Shown here: one piece after another, positions 53,777-62,481 of the stretch
Position numbering within the stretch: position 1 is the stretch's first letter
Layout of the letters: each line of letters begins with the position of its first letter
Source of the DNA: Hyphomonadaceae bacterium
GTDB taxonomy: Bacteria; Pseudomonadota; Alphaproteobacteria; Caulobacterales; Aquidulcibacteraceae
Assembly: GCA_016791445.1 (NCBI GenBank)
Contig: JAEUMP010000024.1
Coordinates: forward strand, 124,001-188,000
Direction: 5' to 3'
Length of the DNA: 64,000 nucleotides
Notes under the pieces: generated by a model
Told to the model about the DNA's origin: nothing
Databases searched by the model: none
The model's input: the letters and a program-made list of their open reading frames with translations, nothing else
Position numbers and translations under genes: made by a program

Positions 53777-54769
53777 GTGAACTTGGACTGGATCAGGGAA
53801 CTCGCATCGTCGCGGCCCAGGATTGCCGCGATTGTCGGCTTCGTCAGTATTGTCGGCGCCGGCGCTGGCGCGATCGCCAATGGCTCGAAGGTTTTCGATG
53901 TGTTTGGCCCGACGCGTGAAGTCAGTGCGACCGAGTCTCTCGACGCCGGCTCACTTGAGACGATCATCGCCAAAGCGAAGGTGGACGCCGCCGCGCAAGC
54001 CGAAGCGCAGGCATGGACCACTGCTGTCCAGACCAACACCATCGCGGGTTACGATTTTTATCTGGACGCATTTCCCAAAGGCTTCTTCCGCGCCCAGGCG
54101 CGGGAGGCGCGCACAAAGCTGGCCAGCGCGACGCGCGAAGGCGCACCGCGCCCCTACGACGTAAGGCAGTTGCATCCCACAGTCGCGTCGGCAGTAGTCG
54201 CCGCGCGCAACGCCGCGAAGGAAGCATCCGCGCGGCAGACACAGGCCGAACGCGCCGCGAATATGGCGTTTGCTGCCGCGTCACAGGCGCGCGCGAAGGC
54301 GCGTGGCTACGCCGTCCTTCGGTTCCGCGATCGCGACACTTATGAGGGCGAGGTCGCCGGGGGCAAGGCCAATGGCCTCGGCGTCTATGTGCAGGGCGAC
54401 AGGCGTTTCGCCGGCGATCGCTATCAGGGACAGCTTTCTGCAGGCTACTGGGATGGTATCGGCATCTTCGAGAGCAGCAGCGGTGAAGCCGGGCGTCCGG
54501 CGCGCTACGGCGGCGAGTTCGTCCGCGGACGCCTGATCGGAATGGGCGTGATCATCCGCGTCGATAGCACGCGTCAGGCGGGGGCCGTGGTCGACGGGGT
54601 CCTGACGGGGTACGGCGTGGAGACCCGCGTGGACGGTCAGCGCATCGAAGGCGAGTTCCGCAATGGCGTCCCCGAGGGGCTCGCGGTGCGCTGGTCTGCG
54701 GACGGGCGGCGTGTCGAGGAAGTCGGCAGATTTTCAGCAGGCCGTTTGACGGAGCCACTGGCCCCCTAA
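53777..54769 (+). CDS. membrane-anchored MORN-repeat protein
   Basis: A 330-residue protein (GTG start) of unknown role. Residues 15-35 form one membrane helix; the following segment AWTTAVQTNTIAGYDFYLDAFPKGFF (80-105) resembles the AW..... Y..YL..FP.G motif found with caspase-like proteins in this group. An alanine-rich helical region (135-175) leads into about four MORN-like repeats from residue 185 on: DTYEGEVAGGKANGLGVYV, YQGQLSAGYWDGIGIF, YGGEFVRGRLIGMGVI, IEGEFRNGVPEGLAVRW. This suggests a scaffold or surface-contact role. No catalytic motif was seen. Confidence 0.74.
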   Translation: MNLDWIRELASSRPRIAAIVGFVSIVGAGAGAIANGSKVFDVFGPTREVSATESLDAGSLETIIAKAKVDAAAQAEAQAWTTAVQTNTIAGYDFYLDAFPKGFFRAQAREARTKLASATREGAPRPYDVRQLHPTVASAVVAARNAAKEASARQTQAERAANMAFAAASQARAKARGYAVLRFRDRDTYEGEVAGGKANGLGVYVQGDRRFAGDRYQGQLSAGYWDGIGIFESSSGEAGRPARYGGEFVRGRLIGMGVIIRVDSTRQAGAVVDGVLTGYGVETRVDGQRIEGEFRNGVPEGLAVRWSADGRRVEEVGRFSAGRLTEPLAP

Positions 54770-54835
54770 GTTCCGCGCCAACCTTTACAGCGCTGCCGCT
54801 TATGGCGAAGGTCCCCAAAACGCGGGAGACTAGTC

Positions 54836-56080
54836 ATGCAGCGCACTCTGACGGCGGGCGCGAGCCTCATGCTAATTCTCGGCGCCTTGTTCGTGACCCC
54901 TCCCGTCGATGCGAAGACATGGCGGGTCCGTCCCGGCCCCGACGCGCAGGCGCAGTTGCAGACGGCCCTCATCGAGGCGCGTCCCGGGGATAGCGTCCGC
55001 CTTGCACGGGGGCGTTTCGAATTCACCGCCGGTCTCTCGCTCGATGTCGATCGCGTGACGATCCAGGGAGAAGGCTCCGACAAGTCTATCCTCTCCTTCA
55101 CGGGGCAGACCAACGGCGCTGAAGGTCTGCTCGTCACGTCAGATGACGTGGTCCTGCGAGACTTCGCGGTAGAGAACCCGCGCGGCGACGGCATAAAGTC
55201 CAAGGGCGCCGACCGCATCACGTTCCGCGACTTGCGGGTGGAATGGACACGCGGGCCGCACCGCGACAATGGCGCCTATGGCGTCTATCCCGTTGGCTCG
55301 ACAGACGTGCTGATCGACCGCGTCACGGTGCGCGGTGCATCGGATGCCGGCATCTATGTCGGGCAGTCTCGCAACATCATCGTCCGCAGGTCGCTTGCCG
55401 AATTCAACGTCGCCGGCATCGAGATCGAGAACAGCATCGGCGCCGACGTTCACGACAACGTCACACGCCGCAACACGGGCGGCATCCTCGTGTTCGACCT
55501 TCCCGGCGTGCCGCAGACCGGCGGTCACTCCACGCGCGTCTTCCGCAACCAGATCATCCAGAACGACACGCCGAACTTCGCCCCCGCGGGCAATATCGTG
55601 GCCGGCGTTCCGACGGGTACGGGCGTCATCGTGATGGCCAACCGCAACGTCCACATCTTCGACAACACCATCGGCGATAACGGCACGGCGAACGTCATCA
55701 TCACCGCCTATCGTCAGGAAATCACGGACGCGACCTACAATCCATTGCCGCGTGACATCGTCGTCCGCAACAATGTGTTCGGACGCGGAGGCTTCGAACC
55801 GGCCGGGGACTTCGCAGCCTTGCGCGCAGCGGGCGTGCCCTTCAGCGACATTGTCTGGGATGGCGCTACGATCTACGTCGCCGGCGGCACGCCGCGCGAG
55901 GAACCTGTCCGCATCAGCGTGGCTGACAACCGCTCGACGACAAACCGCCCCGTCGGTTTCCTGTCGCTCGGCCTTTCCATTGCTTCCGCGCCCGTTACAG
56001 ACGCCCAGCCCGACGCCACAATGCCCGGCGCACTGGCCATCGCGCCACCGGCGCCAATCCGCCTTCCACAGGGCCGATGA
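54836..56080 (+). CDS. parallel beta-helix repeat protein (TIGR03805-like)
   Basis: Secreted protein of 414 residues with a signal peptide (RTLTAGASLMLILGALFV). A right-handed beta-helix spans about 30-330, with coils such as GLLVTSDDVVLRDFAVENP, NGAYGVYPVGSTDVLIDRV and GTGVIVMANRNVHIFDNTI. Members of TIGR03805 occur just upstream of diheme cytochromes of TIGR03806, as here. Its ATGA overlaps the cytochrome start, so the two are co-translated. No polysaccharide lyase active-site residues were recognised. Confidence 0.85.
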   Translation: MQRTLTAGASLMLILGALFVTPPVDAKTWRVRPGPDAQAQLQTALIEARPGDSVRLARGRFEFTAGLSLDVDRVTIQGEGSDKSILSFTGQTNGAEGLLVTSDDVVLRDFAVENPRGDGIKSKGADRITFRDLRVEWTRGPHRDNGAYGVYPVGSTDVLIDRVTVRGASDAGIYVGQSRNIIVRRSLAEFNVAGIEIENSIGADVHDNVTRRNTGGILVFDLPGVPQTGGHSTRVFRNQIIQNDTPNFAPAGNIVAGVPTGTGVIVMANRNVHIFDNTIGDNGTANVIITAYRQEITDATYNPLPRDIVVRNNVFGRGGFEPAGDFAALRAAGVPFSDIVWDGATIYVAGGTPREEPVRISVADNRSTTNRPVGFLSLGLSIASAPVTDAQPDATMPGALAIAPPAPIRLPQGR

Positions 56081-57129
56081 GAGCCAGCACCCTTCTGGTT
56101 GTCGCCGCCGTCCTGACGTTGGTCGGCGCGGCGGCGGCGCGCGAGACACGTCCCGAACTCTCCGTCATCCTCGCCGAACGACCGGCGCCGACGCTCGCCG
56201 CGTACCGCCTCTTCACAGATGCGCGCGCTCAATCGCCCGCCGCCGGCGTCACCGCGTACGATCTCGCGGAGCCGCTCTTCTCCGACGGCGCCATCAAACG
56301 TCGCTTCGTCTTCCTGCCGCCGGGCGCACATGCGCAGTATCGCGACGAGGGCGCCTTCGATTTTCCAGTCGGGACTGTGCTGGTGAAGACATTCGCCTTC
56401 CCGGCGGATCAGCGCGCACCTGCAGAGAACATCCGCGTGATCGAGACGCGTCTGCTCGTGCGCAAGAAGGACGGTTGGCGCGCAGATGCCTATGTCTGGA
56501 GTGCGGCGGGCGACGAAGCGCGTCTCCTCGTCGCCGGGGGCGAGGTGCAGATCGCCACGATCAATGCACGCGGTGCCGCCCAGCGCTTCACCTACGCGAT
56601 TCCGAACAGGAACCAGTGCAAGGGCTGCCATGCGATCGATGGCGAAATCACGCCCATCGGACCGAGCGCCGGCCACATGAAACTGGCCAATGCGACAGCG
56701 CCATCGACGCTGGAACTCTGGCGCGACGCAGGCCTCGTGAAAGGCGCGCCTGGCGAAAACGCCCGCACAGTGCTCACTGGAACGGACGCGCGCGCCCGAG
56801 CCTACCTCGATATCAACTGCGCGCACTGTCACAATCCGCGCGGGCCTGCCAACACCTCCGGCCTCGACCTGCGCGCCGATCAATCCGATCCACACCTGTG
56901 GGGCCTCCGCAAGCGCCCCATCGCCGCCGGCAGGGGAGCTGCGGATCTCGCCTTCGCGATCGAACCCGGCCACCCCGATCGCTCAATTCTCCTTCACCGC
57001 ATGGAAAGCAACGATCCCGGTGTCATGATGCCAGAACTGGGCCGAAGCATCGTCGATGAGGACGGCGTTGCGCTCGTGCGGCGCTGGATCAGCGAGATGG
57101 ACGCCGACGGCCGCCCGCGCCAGAACTGA
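56077..57129 (+). CDS. SO2930 / HNE_0200-family diheme c-type cytochrome
   Basis: Secreted c-type cytochrome of 350 residues with a signal peptide (ASTLLVVAAVLTLVGAAA). Two CxxCH heme sites, CKGCH (181-185) and CAHCH (248-252), are 63 residues apart. The N-terminal 170 residues carry no heme motif. The family is conserved and always paired with the beta-helix partner; the electron partner and function are unknown. It starts inside the beta-helix gene's stop. Confidence 0.88.
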   Translation: MRASTLLVVAAVLTLVGAAAARETRPELSVILAERPAPTLAAYRLFTDARAQSPAAGVTAYDLAEPLFSDGAIKRRFVFLPPGAHAQYRDEGAFDFPVGTVLVKTFAFPADQRAPAENIRVIETRLLVRKKDGWRADAYVWSAAGDEARLLVAGGEVQIATINARGAAQRFTYAIPNRNQCKGCHAIDGEITPIGPSAGHMKLANATAPSTLELWRDAGLVKGAPGENARTVLTGTDARARAYLDINCAHCHNPRGPANTSGLDLRADQSDPHLWGLRKRPIAAGRGAADLAFAIEPGHPDRSILLHRMESNDPGVMMPELGRSIVDEDGVALVRRWISEMDADGRPRQN

Positions 57130-57135
57130 ATCGCC

Positions 57136-57141
57136 AAGGAG
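57136..57141 (+). promoter_or_regulatory. Shine-Dalgarno before the nitronate monooxygenase-like gene
   Basis: AAGGAG on the plus strand, 7 bases before ATG 57149. It decides this start over an in-frame codon at 57056 that lies inside the cytochrome gene. Confidence 0.55.
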
Positions 57142-57148
57142 TCTCCCC

Positions 57149-58141
57149 ATGTCCCTCCGCACACCGATCTGCGACCTTCTCGATATCGAACACCCGATCC
57201 TGCTCGCGGGCATGGGCGGCGTTTCGTACGCTGAACTGGCGGCGGCGGTCTCGAATGCAGGCGGCTATGGCGTGCTCGGCATGGCCGGCACTTCAGCGAG
57301 TTTCATCAAGGAGCAAATGCGGCAGACGCGGTCGCTCACCTCACGCCCGTTTGGCGTCGACCTTCTCGCGGCGTCGCCGGAGTCGCTGACGGAATCCGTG
57401 GACGTGATCATCGGCGAAGGCGCATCGAGTTTCGTCGCCGGCCTCGGTGTTCCGATGCCGATCATGGAGAAACTGAAGAAAGCCGGTCTGAAGGTCATGG
57501 TGGTTTGCGGCGCGGTGAAGCACGCAGTGAAGGCCGAACAGGCGGGCTGCGATGCGGTGATCTGCCAGGGCGGCGAAGGCGGCGGCCACACAGGTCTTGT
57601 CGGCACCGCGCCGCTCGTCGCGCAGGCTGTCGAGGCGGTGAAGATTCCGGTGATCGCCGCAGGCGGGCTCTACGATGGTCGCGGTCTTGCGGCCGCCCTA
57701 GCACTCGGCGCACAGGGAGTGTGGATGGGAACGCGCTTCATCGCCTCCGCCGAAGCCCACGCCGCACAAATGTACCGCGACGCCATCGTCGCCGCGACCG
57801 ACGAGGATACCATCCGCACGCGATGCTACTCGGGCAAACCCATGCGCGTTAAGAAGAACAGTTACGTCGAGGACTGGGAAACGCGGCCGCAGGATATCCA
57901 GCCCTTCCCGATGCAGGCCATGCTGAGCGTGCGCAACGGCGTGATTGGCGGCATCGGCGGGCAAATCGAGGGACTCGACGAAGATCGTTCCTGCTTCGCT
58001 ATGGGCCAGTCCGCGGGAGGCGTACGCGAGGTGAAACCTGCCGGCGTTATCGTGGACGACATCATGCGAGAAGCGCACGCTGCCATCGCGCGCGTCGCAA
58101 AAATCCAAAACACTTCTCCTGCCAACGTCGCTGCGGAGTAG
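57149..58141 (+). CDS. nitronate monooxygenase family protein
   Basis: FMN-dependent TIM-barrel enzyme of 330 residues. MSLRTPICDLLDIEHPILLAGMGGVSYAELAAAVSNAGG, then FGVDLLAASPESL, and AVICQGGEGGGHTGLVGTAPL with its glycine-rich FMN phosphate site; GGLYDGRGLAAALALGAQGVWMGTRFIAS closes the barrel. The family includes enoyl-reductase-like and nitronate oxidases, so the substrate is open. Confidence 0.88.
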   Translation: MSLRTPICDLLDIEHPILLAGMGGVSYAELAAAVSNAGGYGVLGMAGTSASFIKEQMRQTRSLTSRPFGVDLLAASPESLTESVDVIIGEGASSFVAGLGVPMPIMEKLKKAGLKVMVVCGAVKHAVKAEQAGCDAVICQGGEGGGHTGLVGTAPLVAQAVEAVKIPVIAAGGLYDGRGLAAALALGAQGVWMGTRFIASAEAHAAQMYRDAIVAATDEDTIRTRCYSGKPMRVKKNSYVEDWETRPQDIQPFPMQAMLSVRNGVIGGIGGQIEGLDEDRSCFAMGQSAGGVREVKPAGVIVDDIMREAHAAIARVAKIQNTSPANVAAE

Positions 58142-58144
58142 CAA

Positions 58145-58792
58145 ATGCGGGTCCTCGTCAAGGCATTGGCCGCCGCTGTCGTCCTTCTGCTCGCCGCGTG
58201 CGAAACCACTGGCGGCGTAGGCCCCGGCCCGAGCCGCCCGGTCGGCCCGCCCCCTGCCGCGTGGGATGTCCGCCCCGAGGGACGCGCCTGGACCCAGGCG
58301 GCGCATCAGGCGGTTGCGGTGCTCGCGCCGCAGCTCGTCACGCTGACGCCCAACGATATCGACGCCTTCTGCCCGGGCTATCGCGCGGCCAATCCAGATG
58401 GCCGGCGCGCCTTCTATGTGTCGCTGCTCGCGGAACTGTCGCGGTACGAAAGCAATTTCGATCCTTCGGTGTCGTTCACCGAATCCTTCTCGGATTCGAC
58501 CGGGCGGCGCGTGGTGAGCCGGGGGCTGCTCCAACTCTCGCAGGAGAGCGCGAACGGCTATGGCTGCGGGATCACCGATCCTCAGCAGCTGCATGATCCG
58601 GAGACGAATATCCGCTGTGCGGTGCGCATCCTGGGGCGATGGGTTGCGCAAGATGGCGTCATCGCAGGTTATAATTCCGGCGCGTGGCGCGGCGCATCGC
58701 GGTACTGGAGTCCCTTCCGCGACCGCAACAAGCTCGTCGATCTGCAGGCGAACCTGAACGCGCAGCCCTTCTGCGCGCGGCGCACGAGCTGA
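58145..58792 (+). CDS. lytic transglycosylase-like lipoprotein
   Basis: Probable peptidoglycan-cleaving lipoprotein, 215 residues. RVLVKALAAAVVLLLAACETT has a lipobox (LAAC). The SLT-like domain (about 90-200) shows AELSRYESNFDPS, with the glutamate of the catalytic helix, and SRGLLQLSQESANGYGCG, the S-x-G-L-x-Q segment. It starts 3 bases after the nitronate monooxygenase-like gene. Activity is inferred. Confidence 0.82.
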   Translation: MRVLVKALAAAVVLLLAACETTGGVGPGPSRPVGPPPAAWDVRPEGRAWTQAAHQAVAVLAPQLVTLTPNDIDAFCPGYRAANPDGRRAFYVSLLAELSRYESNFDPSVSFTESFSDSTGRRVVSRGLLQLSQESANGYGCGITDPQQLHDPETNIRCAVRILGRWVAQDGVIAGYNSGAWRGASRYWSPFRDRNKLVDLQANLNAQPFCARRTS

Positions 58793-58800
58793 GCGGCGCG

Positions 58801-60567
58801 ATGAAATATCTGCTCGCCGCCGTCGCGCTTCTCTTCACGTCTCCCGCAGTCGCGCAGACGCCGCAGATCGGCGAGCGCTACGGAAGCGGCGATCGCGTCG
58901 CAGGCGCCGTTTGGGCGTCCCGCTCGCCTGTCATCGCCCCTCACGGCGCGGCAGCGACCGCACATCCACTGGCCACGCGCGTGGCGGTGGATGTGTTGAA
59001 GGAAGGCGGCACGGCCGTCGATGCGGCGATCGCCGCGAACGCCATGCTCGGCCTGCTGGAGCCCACGGGCAACGGCATCGGCGGCGATGTGTTCGCGATC
59101 GTCTGGGATCCTCGCACCGGCCGCCTGCACGGCTACAACGGTTCCGGCCGTTCACCGAAGGGCCTCGATCTCGAAACATTGCGTCGCATCGCGCGGGAGA
59201 AAGGTGGAGGCGCAATACCGCCGTTTGGCGCAGCGTCCGTCACGGTTCCGGGAACGGTGGATGGCTGGTACGCGCTTCATGGCCGGTTCGGGCGGTTGCC
59301 CATGCGACGCCTGCTGCAGCCGGCGATAGACTACGCCGAGAACGGCGCCCCAATCGCGCAGACCATCGCCTACTACTGGGCCAACAACCAGCGGCGGCTC
59401 GAACGGGCGTTTGCGGACGGTCAACTCGAAGAAATCGAGAACGCGCGCAAGACCTACTGGCCGGGCGGCGTCCTGCCGGCAGAAGGCTCGCTCTTCCGCA
59501 ATCGCGATCTCGCGCGCACGTACCGCGCGCTGCAGTCCGGCGGACGGCGCGCCTTCTACGAAGGACACGTGGCGCGCACGACGGACGCCTACATGCGGCG
59601 CATCGGGGGCTGGCTCCGCTACGAAGACTTTGCCGCGCACAGGGGTGAATGGGTCGATCCGCTGTGCGTCGACTACCGCGCCGGCGTGTCGTTGTGCGAG
59701 CTGCCGCCGAACACGCAAGGCGTCAGCGCCCTGCAGATGCTGCAGATGCTCCGCGGCTTCGATATGCGCGCCCTCGGCTTTCTGACAGCAGACAGCCTGC
59801 ATGTGCAGATCGAAGCGAAGCGCCTCGCCTTCGCCGACCGAGCGAAATACTTCGCCGACCCCGCCTTCACCGAAGCTGACATTCCGAAACTCATCGACGA
59901 ACGCTATGCGGACGCGCGTCGCGCGCTCATCCGTATGGACCGCGCTATGAAAACACCCGATCCGGGGCCCGATGTTCTGCGCCGCGGCGACACCACATAT
60001 TTCACCACCGCTGACCGCAACGGGATGATGGTCTCCATTATCCAGTCGAATTATCGCGGCATGGGATCGGGGCTCGTGCCTGACGGCCTCGGCTTCATGC
60101 TGCAAGATCGCGGCGAACTTTTCGCGCTCACTGATGGCCACGCCAACATCTACGCGCCCGGCAAGCGCCCTTTCCACACCATCATCCCCGCTTTCGCCAT
60201 GCGCGAGGGACGGCCATGGATCGCGTTCGGGTTGATGGGCGGCGACGTGCAGCCGCAGGGGCATGTGCAGATCATCCTGAACATCGTGGACTACGGACTC
60301 GACCTGCAAGCGGCGGGCGACGCGGCGCGCTGGCGTCACGGCGACGACGCAGAGCCGACAGGTTCGCCGGCGGTCGGCAACGGCAAAGTCTTTCTCGAAA
60401 CCGGCATACCGCCTGCCGTGGGCGACGCCCTGCGCGCGCGCGGCCATGATGTGCGCCCCGGCGACGGCAGCTTCGGCGGGTATCAGGCCATCATGCGCGA
60501 CCATGAACGGGGCGTGTATGTAGCGGCCACGGAAATGCGCAAGGATGGCGCCGCCGATGGCTACTGA
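58801..60567 (+). CDS. gamma-glutamyltransferase family protein
   Basis: Periplasmic Ntn-hydrolase of 588 residues with a signal peptide (KYLLAAVALLFTSPAVAQ). APHGAAATAHPLATRVAVDVLKEGGTAVDAAIAAN is the family N-terminal signature and NGIGGDVFAIVWDP follows. The cleavage/nucleophile region is RRGDTTYFTTADRNGMMVS, with the nucleophile probably Thr398; classical enzymes read TTHYSVVD here. LVPDGLGFMLQDRGELF and GLMGGDVQPQGHVQIILN are conserved. An earlier in-frame start lies inside the transglycosylase gene and was rejected. It may be an acylase-like GGT homologue rather than a true glutathione hydrolase. Confidence 0.88.
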   Translation: MKYLLAAVALLFTSPAVAQTPQIGERYGSGDRVAGAVWASRSPVIAPHGAAATAHPLATRVAVDVLKEGGTAVDAAIAANAMLGLLEPTGNGIGGDVFAIVWDPRTGRLHGYNGSGRSPKGLDLETLRRIAREKGGGAIPPFGAASVTVPGTVDGWYALHGRFGRLPMRRLLQPAIDYAENGAPIAQTIAYYWANNQRRLERAFADGQLEEIENARKTYWPGGVLPAEGSLFRNRDLARTYRALQSGGRRAFYEGHVARTTDAYMRRIGGWLRYEDFAAHRGEWVDPLCVDYRAGVSLCELPPNTQGVSALQMLQMLRGFDMRALGFLTADSLHVQIEAKRLAFADRAKYFADPAFTEADIPKLIDERYADARRALIRMDRAMKTPDPGPDVLRRGDTTYFTTADRNGMMVSIIQSNYRGMGSGLVPDGLGFMLQDRGELFALTDGHANIYAPGKRPFHTIIPAFAMREGRPWIAFGLMGGDVQPQGHVQIILNIVDYGLDLQAAGDAARWRHGDDAEPTGSPAVGNGKVFLETGIPPAVGDALRARGHDVRPGDGSFGGYQAIMRDHERGVYVAATEMRKDGAADGY

Positions 60568-60608
60568 AGCGCGCAATCTCGCCATCGTTCCGCGGAAGAT
60601 GTGACGCC

Positions 60609-61010
60609 ATGAAGCGCGCGCGCCCCCTCGTTCTGTTCGTCGCCATCGCCTGCCTTTCCGGGATCGCCGCCGCACAACAGCCCGCGCGTCCGCCCGAAAC
60701 GCCGGAGGGGCGACGTCAGCAGTATCTCGGCGAGGCGCGCCAACTCGCACATGTGCTTGGCCACGCGCACTATCTGCGCCTCCTGTGTGCGGGACGTGGC
60801 GACCAGTCCTGGCGCGATTTCATGCGCCAGCTGCTCGACCGCGAAGGCGGCGCACGGCGAACCGATCTCATCGAGGCGTTCAATAACGGCTATCGTGTGG
60901 GTGAAGAGCGGTTTCCCTCCTGCACTGCAGGCGCACAGGCCCAGGAGAATGAACTCAAGGCGCAAGGACTGCGCCTTGCCGACACACTCGCCGCGCGCCA
61001 CAGCGATTAG
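60609..61010 (+). CDS. TIGR02301 family protein
   Basis: Alphaproteobacterial secreted protein of unknown function, 133 residues, with signal KRARPLVLFVAIACLSGIAAA. The core RRQQYLGEARQLAHVLGHAHYLRLLC, WRDFMRQLLDREG and FNNGYRVGEERFPSC matches the TIGR02301 pattern with its two conserved cysteines. It lies between the GGT gene and a small unknown gene. Confidence 0.85.
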   Translation: MKRARPLVLFVAIACLSGIAAAQQPARPPETPEGRRQQYLGEARQLAHVLGHAHYLRLLCAGRGDQSWRDFMRQLLDREGGARRTDLIEAFNNGYRVGEERFPSCTAGAQAQENELKAQGLRLADTLAARHSD

Positions 61011-61014
61011 GACG

Positions 61015-61248
61015 ATGACCGCAACGCCCGACGAAGCCGCCCAAAAAGCACTGGCGCTTGAATTGATCCTCGACGCGTGGGACGCAGCGCTCGCGCGTGG
61101 CGTCGCGCCCGAGCTGCTGGCGTCCACGGCGATCTTCGCGGCGCTGACCGACATGGTCGACCTTCACGGCGCCGACGCTGTCGCCGATTTCTGCGCCGAT
61201 CTTCCTGCCCGCATCCGTGCCGGCGAATTCACCATGCAGAAAGACTAG
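61015..61248 (+). CDS. small hypothetical protein
   Basis: 77 residues, not recognised: helical and acidic (AAQKALALELILDAWDAALARGV, STAIFAALTDMVDLHGADAVADF). No signal peptide. It starts 4 bases after the TIGR02301 stop and ends at the base before the CoA-transferase ATG, so it is co-transcribed with both. The frame open upstream shadows the TIGR02301 gene. Confidence 0.7.
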   Translation: MTATPDEAAQKALALELILDAWDAALARGVAPELLASTAIFAALTDMVDLHGADAVADFCADLPARIRAGEFTMQKD

Positions 61249-62472
61249 ATGACTTCGCCAGCCGCCCTTGCAGGTGTCCGCGTCCTTGATCTCTCCCGCA
61301 TTCTCGCGGGCCCTTGGGCGACGCAGATCCTCGCTGACATGGGCGCCGACGTCATCAAGGTGGAAAAGCCCGGCGTAGGCGACGATACACGCGGATGGGG
61401 GCCGCCATTCCTCCCTGCCGACGGCGCACGCGGCGATGCTGCGTACTATCTCGCCGCGAACCGCAACAAACGATCGATCACCATCGATTTCACGACGCCG
61501 GAAGGCGCTGCCCTTATCAAGCGTATGATTCCGAACTGCCAGGTGATGGTGGAAAACTTCAAGACCGGAGGTCTCGCAAAGTACGGGCTCAACTACGAGA
61601 GCGTCGCGCGCATCAATCCGTCGATCGTCTATTGCTCTATCACTGGCTTCGGTCAGGACGGGCCGTACGCATTGCGTGCTGGTTATGACTATCTCGTTCA
61701 GGCGATGGGCGGTCTCATGAGCATTACCGGTCAACCCGACGGCGCGCCCGGGGCCGAGCCACTCAAGGTGGGCGTCGCCGTAGCCGATCTCTTCTCAGGC
61801 ATGTACGCCGTCACAGGCATGCTTGCCGCGTTGCGGCACGCCGAGCGCACCGGTGAAGGCCAGCACGTGGACATCGCCCTTCTCGATTGCCAGACCGCCA
61901 TGCTCGCAAATCAGGCGATGAACTATTTCGTCTCCGGCGTAGCGCCCACGCGGCTCGGCAACGCCCATCCGAACATCACGCCTTATCAGGTGTTTACAAC
62001 CGCCGACGGACACATCGTCCTCGCTGTCGGCAATGACGGCCAGTTCCGGTCTTTCTGCGCCGAAGCTGACTTGCAGTCCCTTCCCGATGACGCGCGCTTT
62101 GCGACCAATCCGGCGCGCATAGCCAACCGAGATGCGCTCGTCGAAATTATCGCGCGCGCCGTGTCACGGCGTACCACGGCGCAGTGGATTGCATCCCTGG
62201 AATTGGCGGGTGTGCCTTGCGGCCCCATAAACTCGATCGATCAGGTCTTCGAGGATCCGCAGGTAGTGTCGCGCAACATGGCGCAGCTCATGACGCGCGT
62301 GGATGGCGTCGAAGTGAAGCTGGTCGCCAGTCCGCTGAAACTGTCGCGCACGCCTGCCGTCGCCGAACGTGCGCCGCCGCCCCTGGGCGCAGACACGGCG
62401 TCAGTCCTGCAGGAACTGGCAGGCGTTGATCCTGACACGCTGGAAGAGTTGATGCGCAAACACATCGTCTAG
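61249..62472 (+). CDS. CaiB/BaiF (class III) CoA-transferase
   Basis: Transfers CoA between acyl chains through an aspartyl-CoA thioester; 407 residues. LAGVRVLDLSRILAGPWATQILADMGADVIKVEKPG is the N-terminal signature and VGVAVADLFSGMYAVTGML carries Asp180, the position of the catalytic aspartate of formyl-CoA transferase. It is longer and has a different active-site pattern from the racemase at 1342-2466. Acyl substrate unknown. Confidence 0.92.
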   Translation: MTSPAALAGVRVLDLSRILAGPWATQILADMGADVIKVEKPGVGDDTRGWGPPFLPADGARGDAAYYLAANRNKRSITIDFTTPEGAALIKRMIPNCQVMVENFKTGGLAKYGLNYESVARINPSIVYCSITGFGQDGPYALRAGYDYLVQAMGGLMSITGQPDGAPGAEPLKVGVAVADLFSGMYAVTGMLAALRHAERTGEGQHVDIALLDCQTAMLANQAMNYFVSGVAPTRLGNAHPNITPYQVFTTADGHIVLAVGNDGQFRSFCAEADLQSLPDDARFATNPARIANRDALVEIIARAVSRRTTAQWIASLELAGVPCGPINSIDQVFEDPQVVSRNMAQLMTRVDGVEVKLVASPLKLSRTPAVAERAPPPLGADTASVLQELAGVDPDTLEELMRKHIV

Positions 62473-62481
62473 GAGACGAGG

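Noticed and set aside
59152..60750. 532-codon minus-strand frame opposite the GGT gene
   Set aside because: Antisense shadow; the GGT protein on the plus strand has all family motifs.
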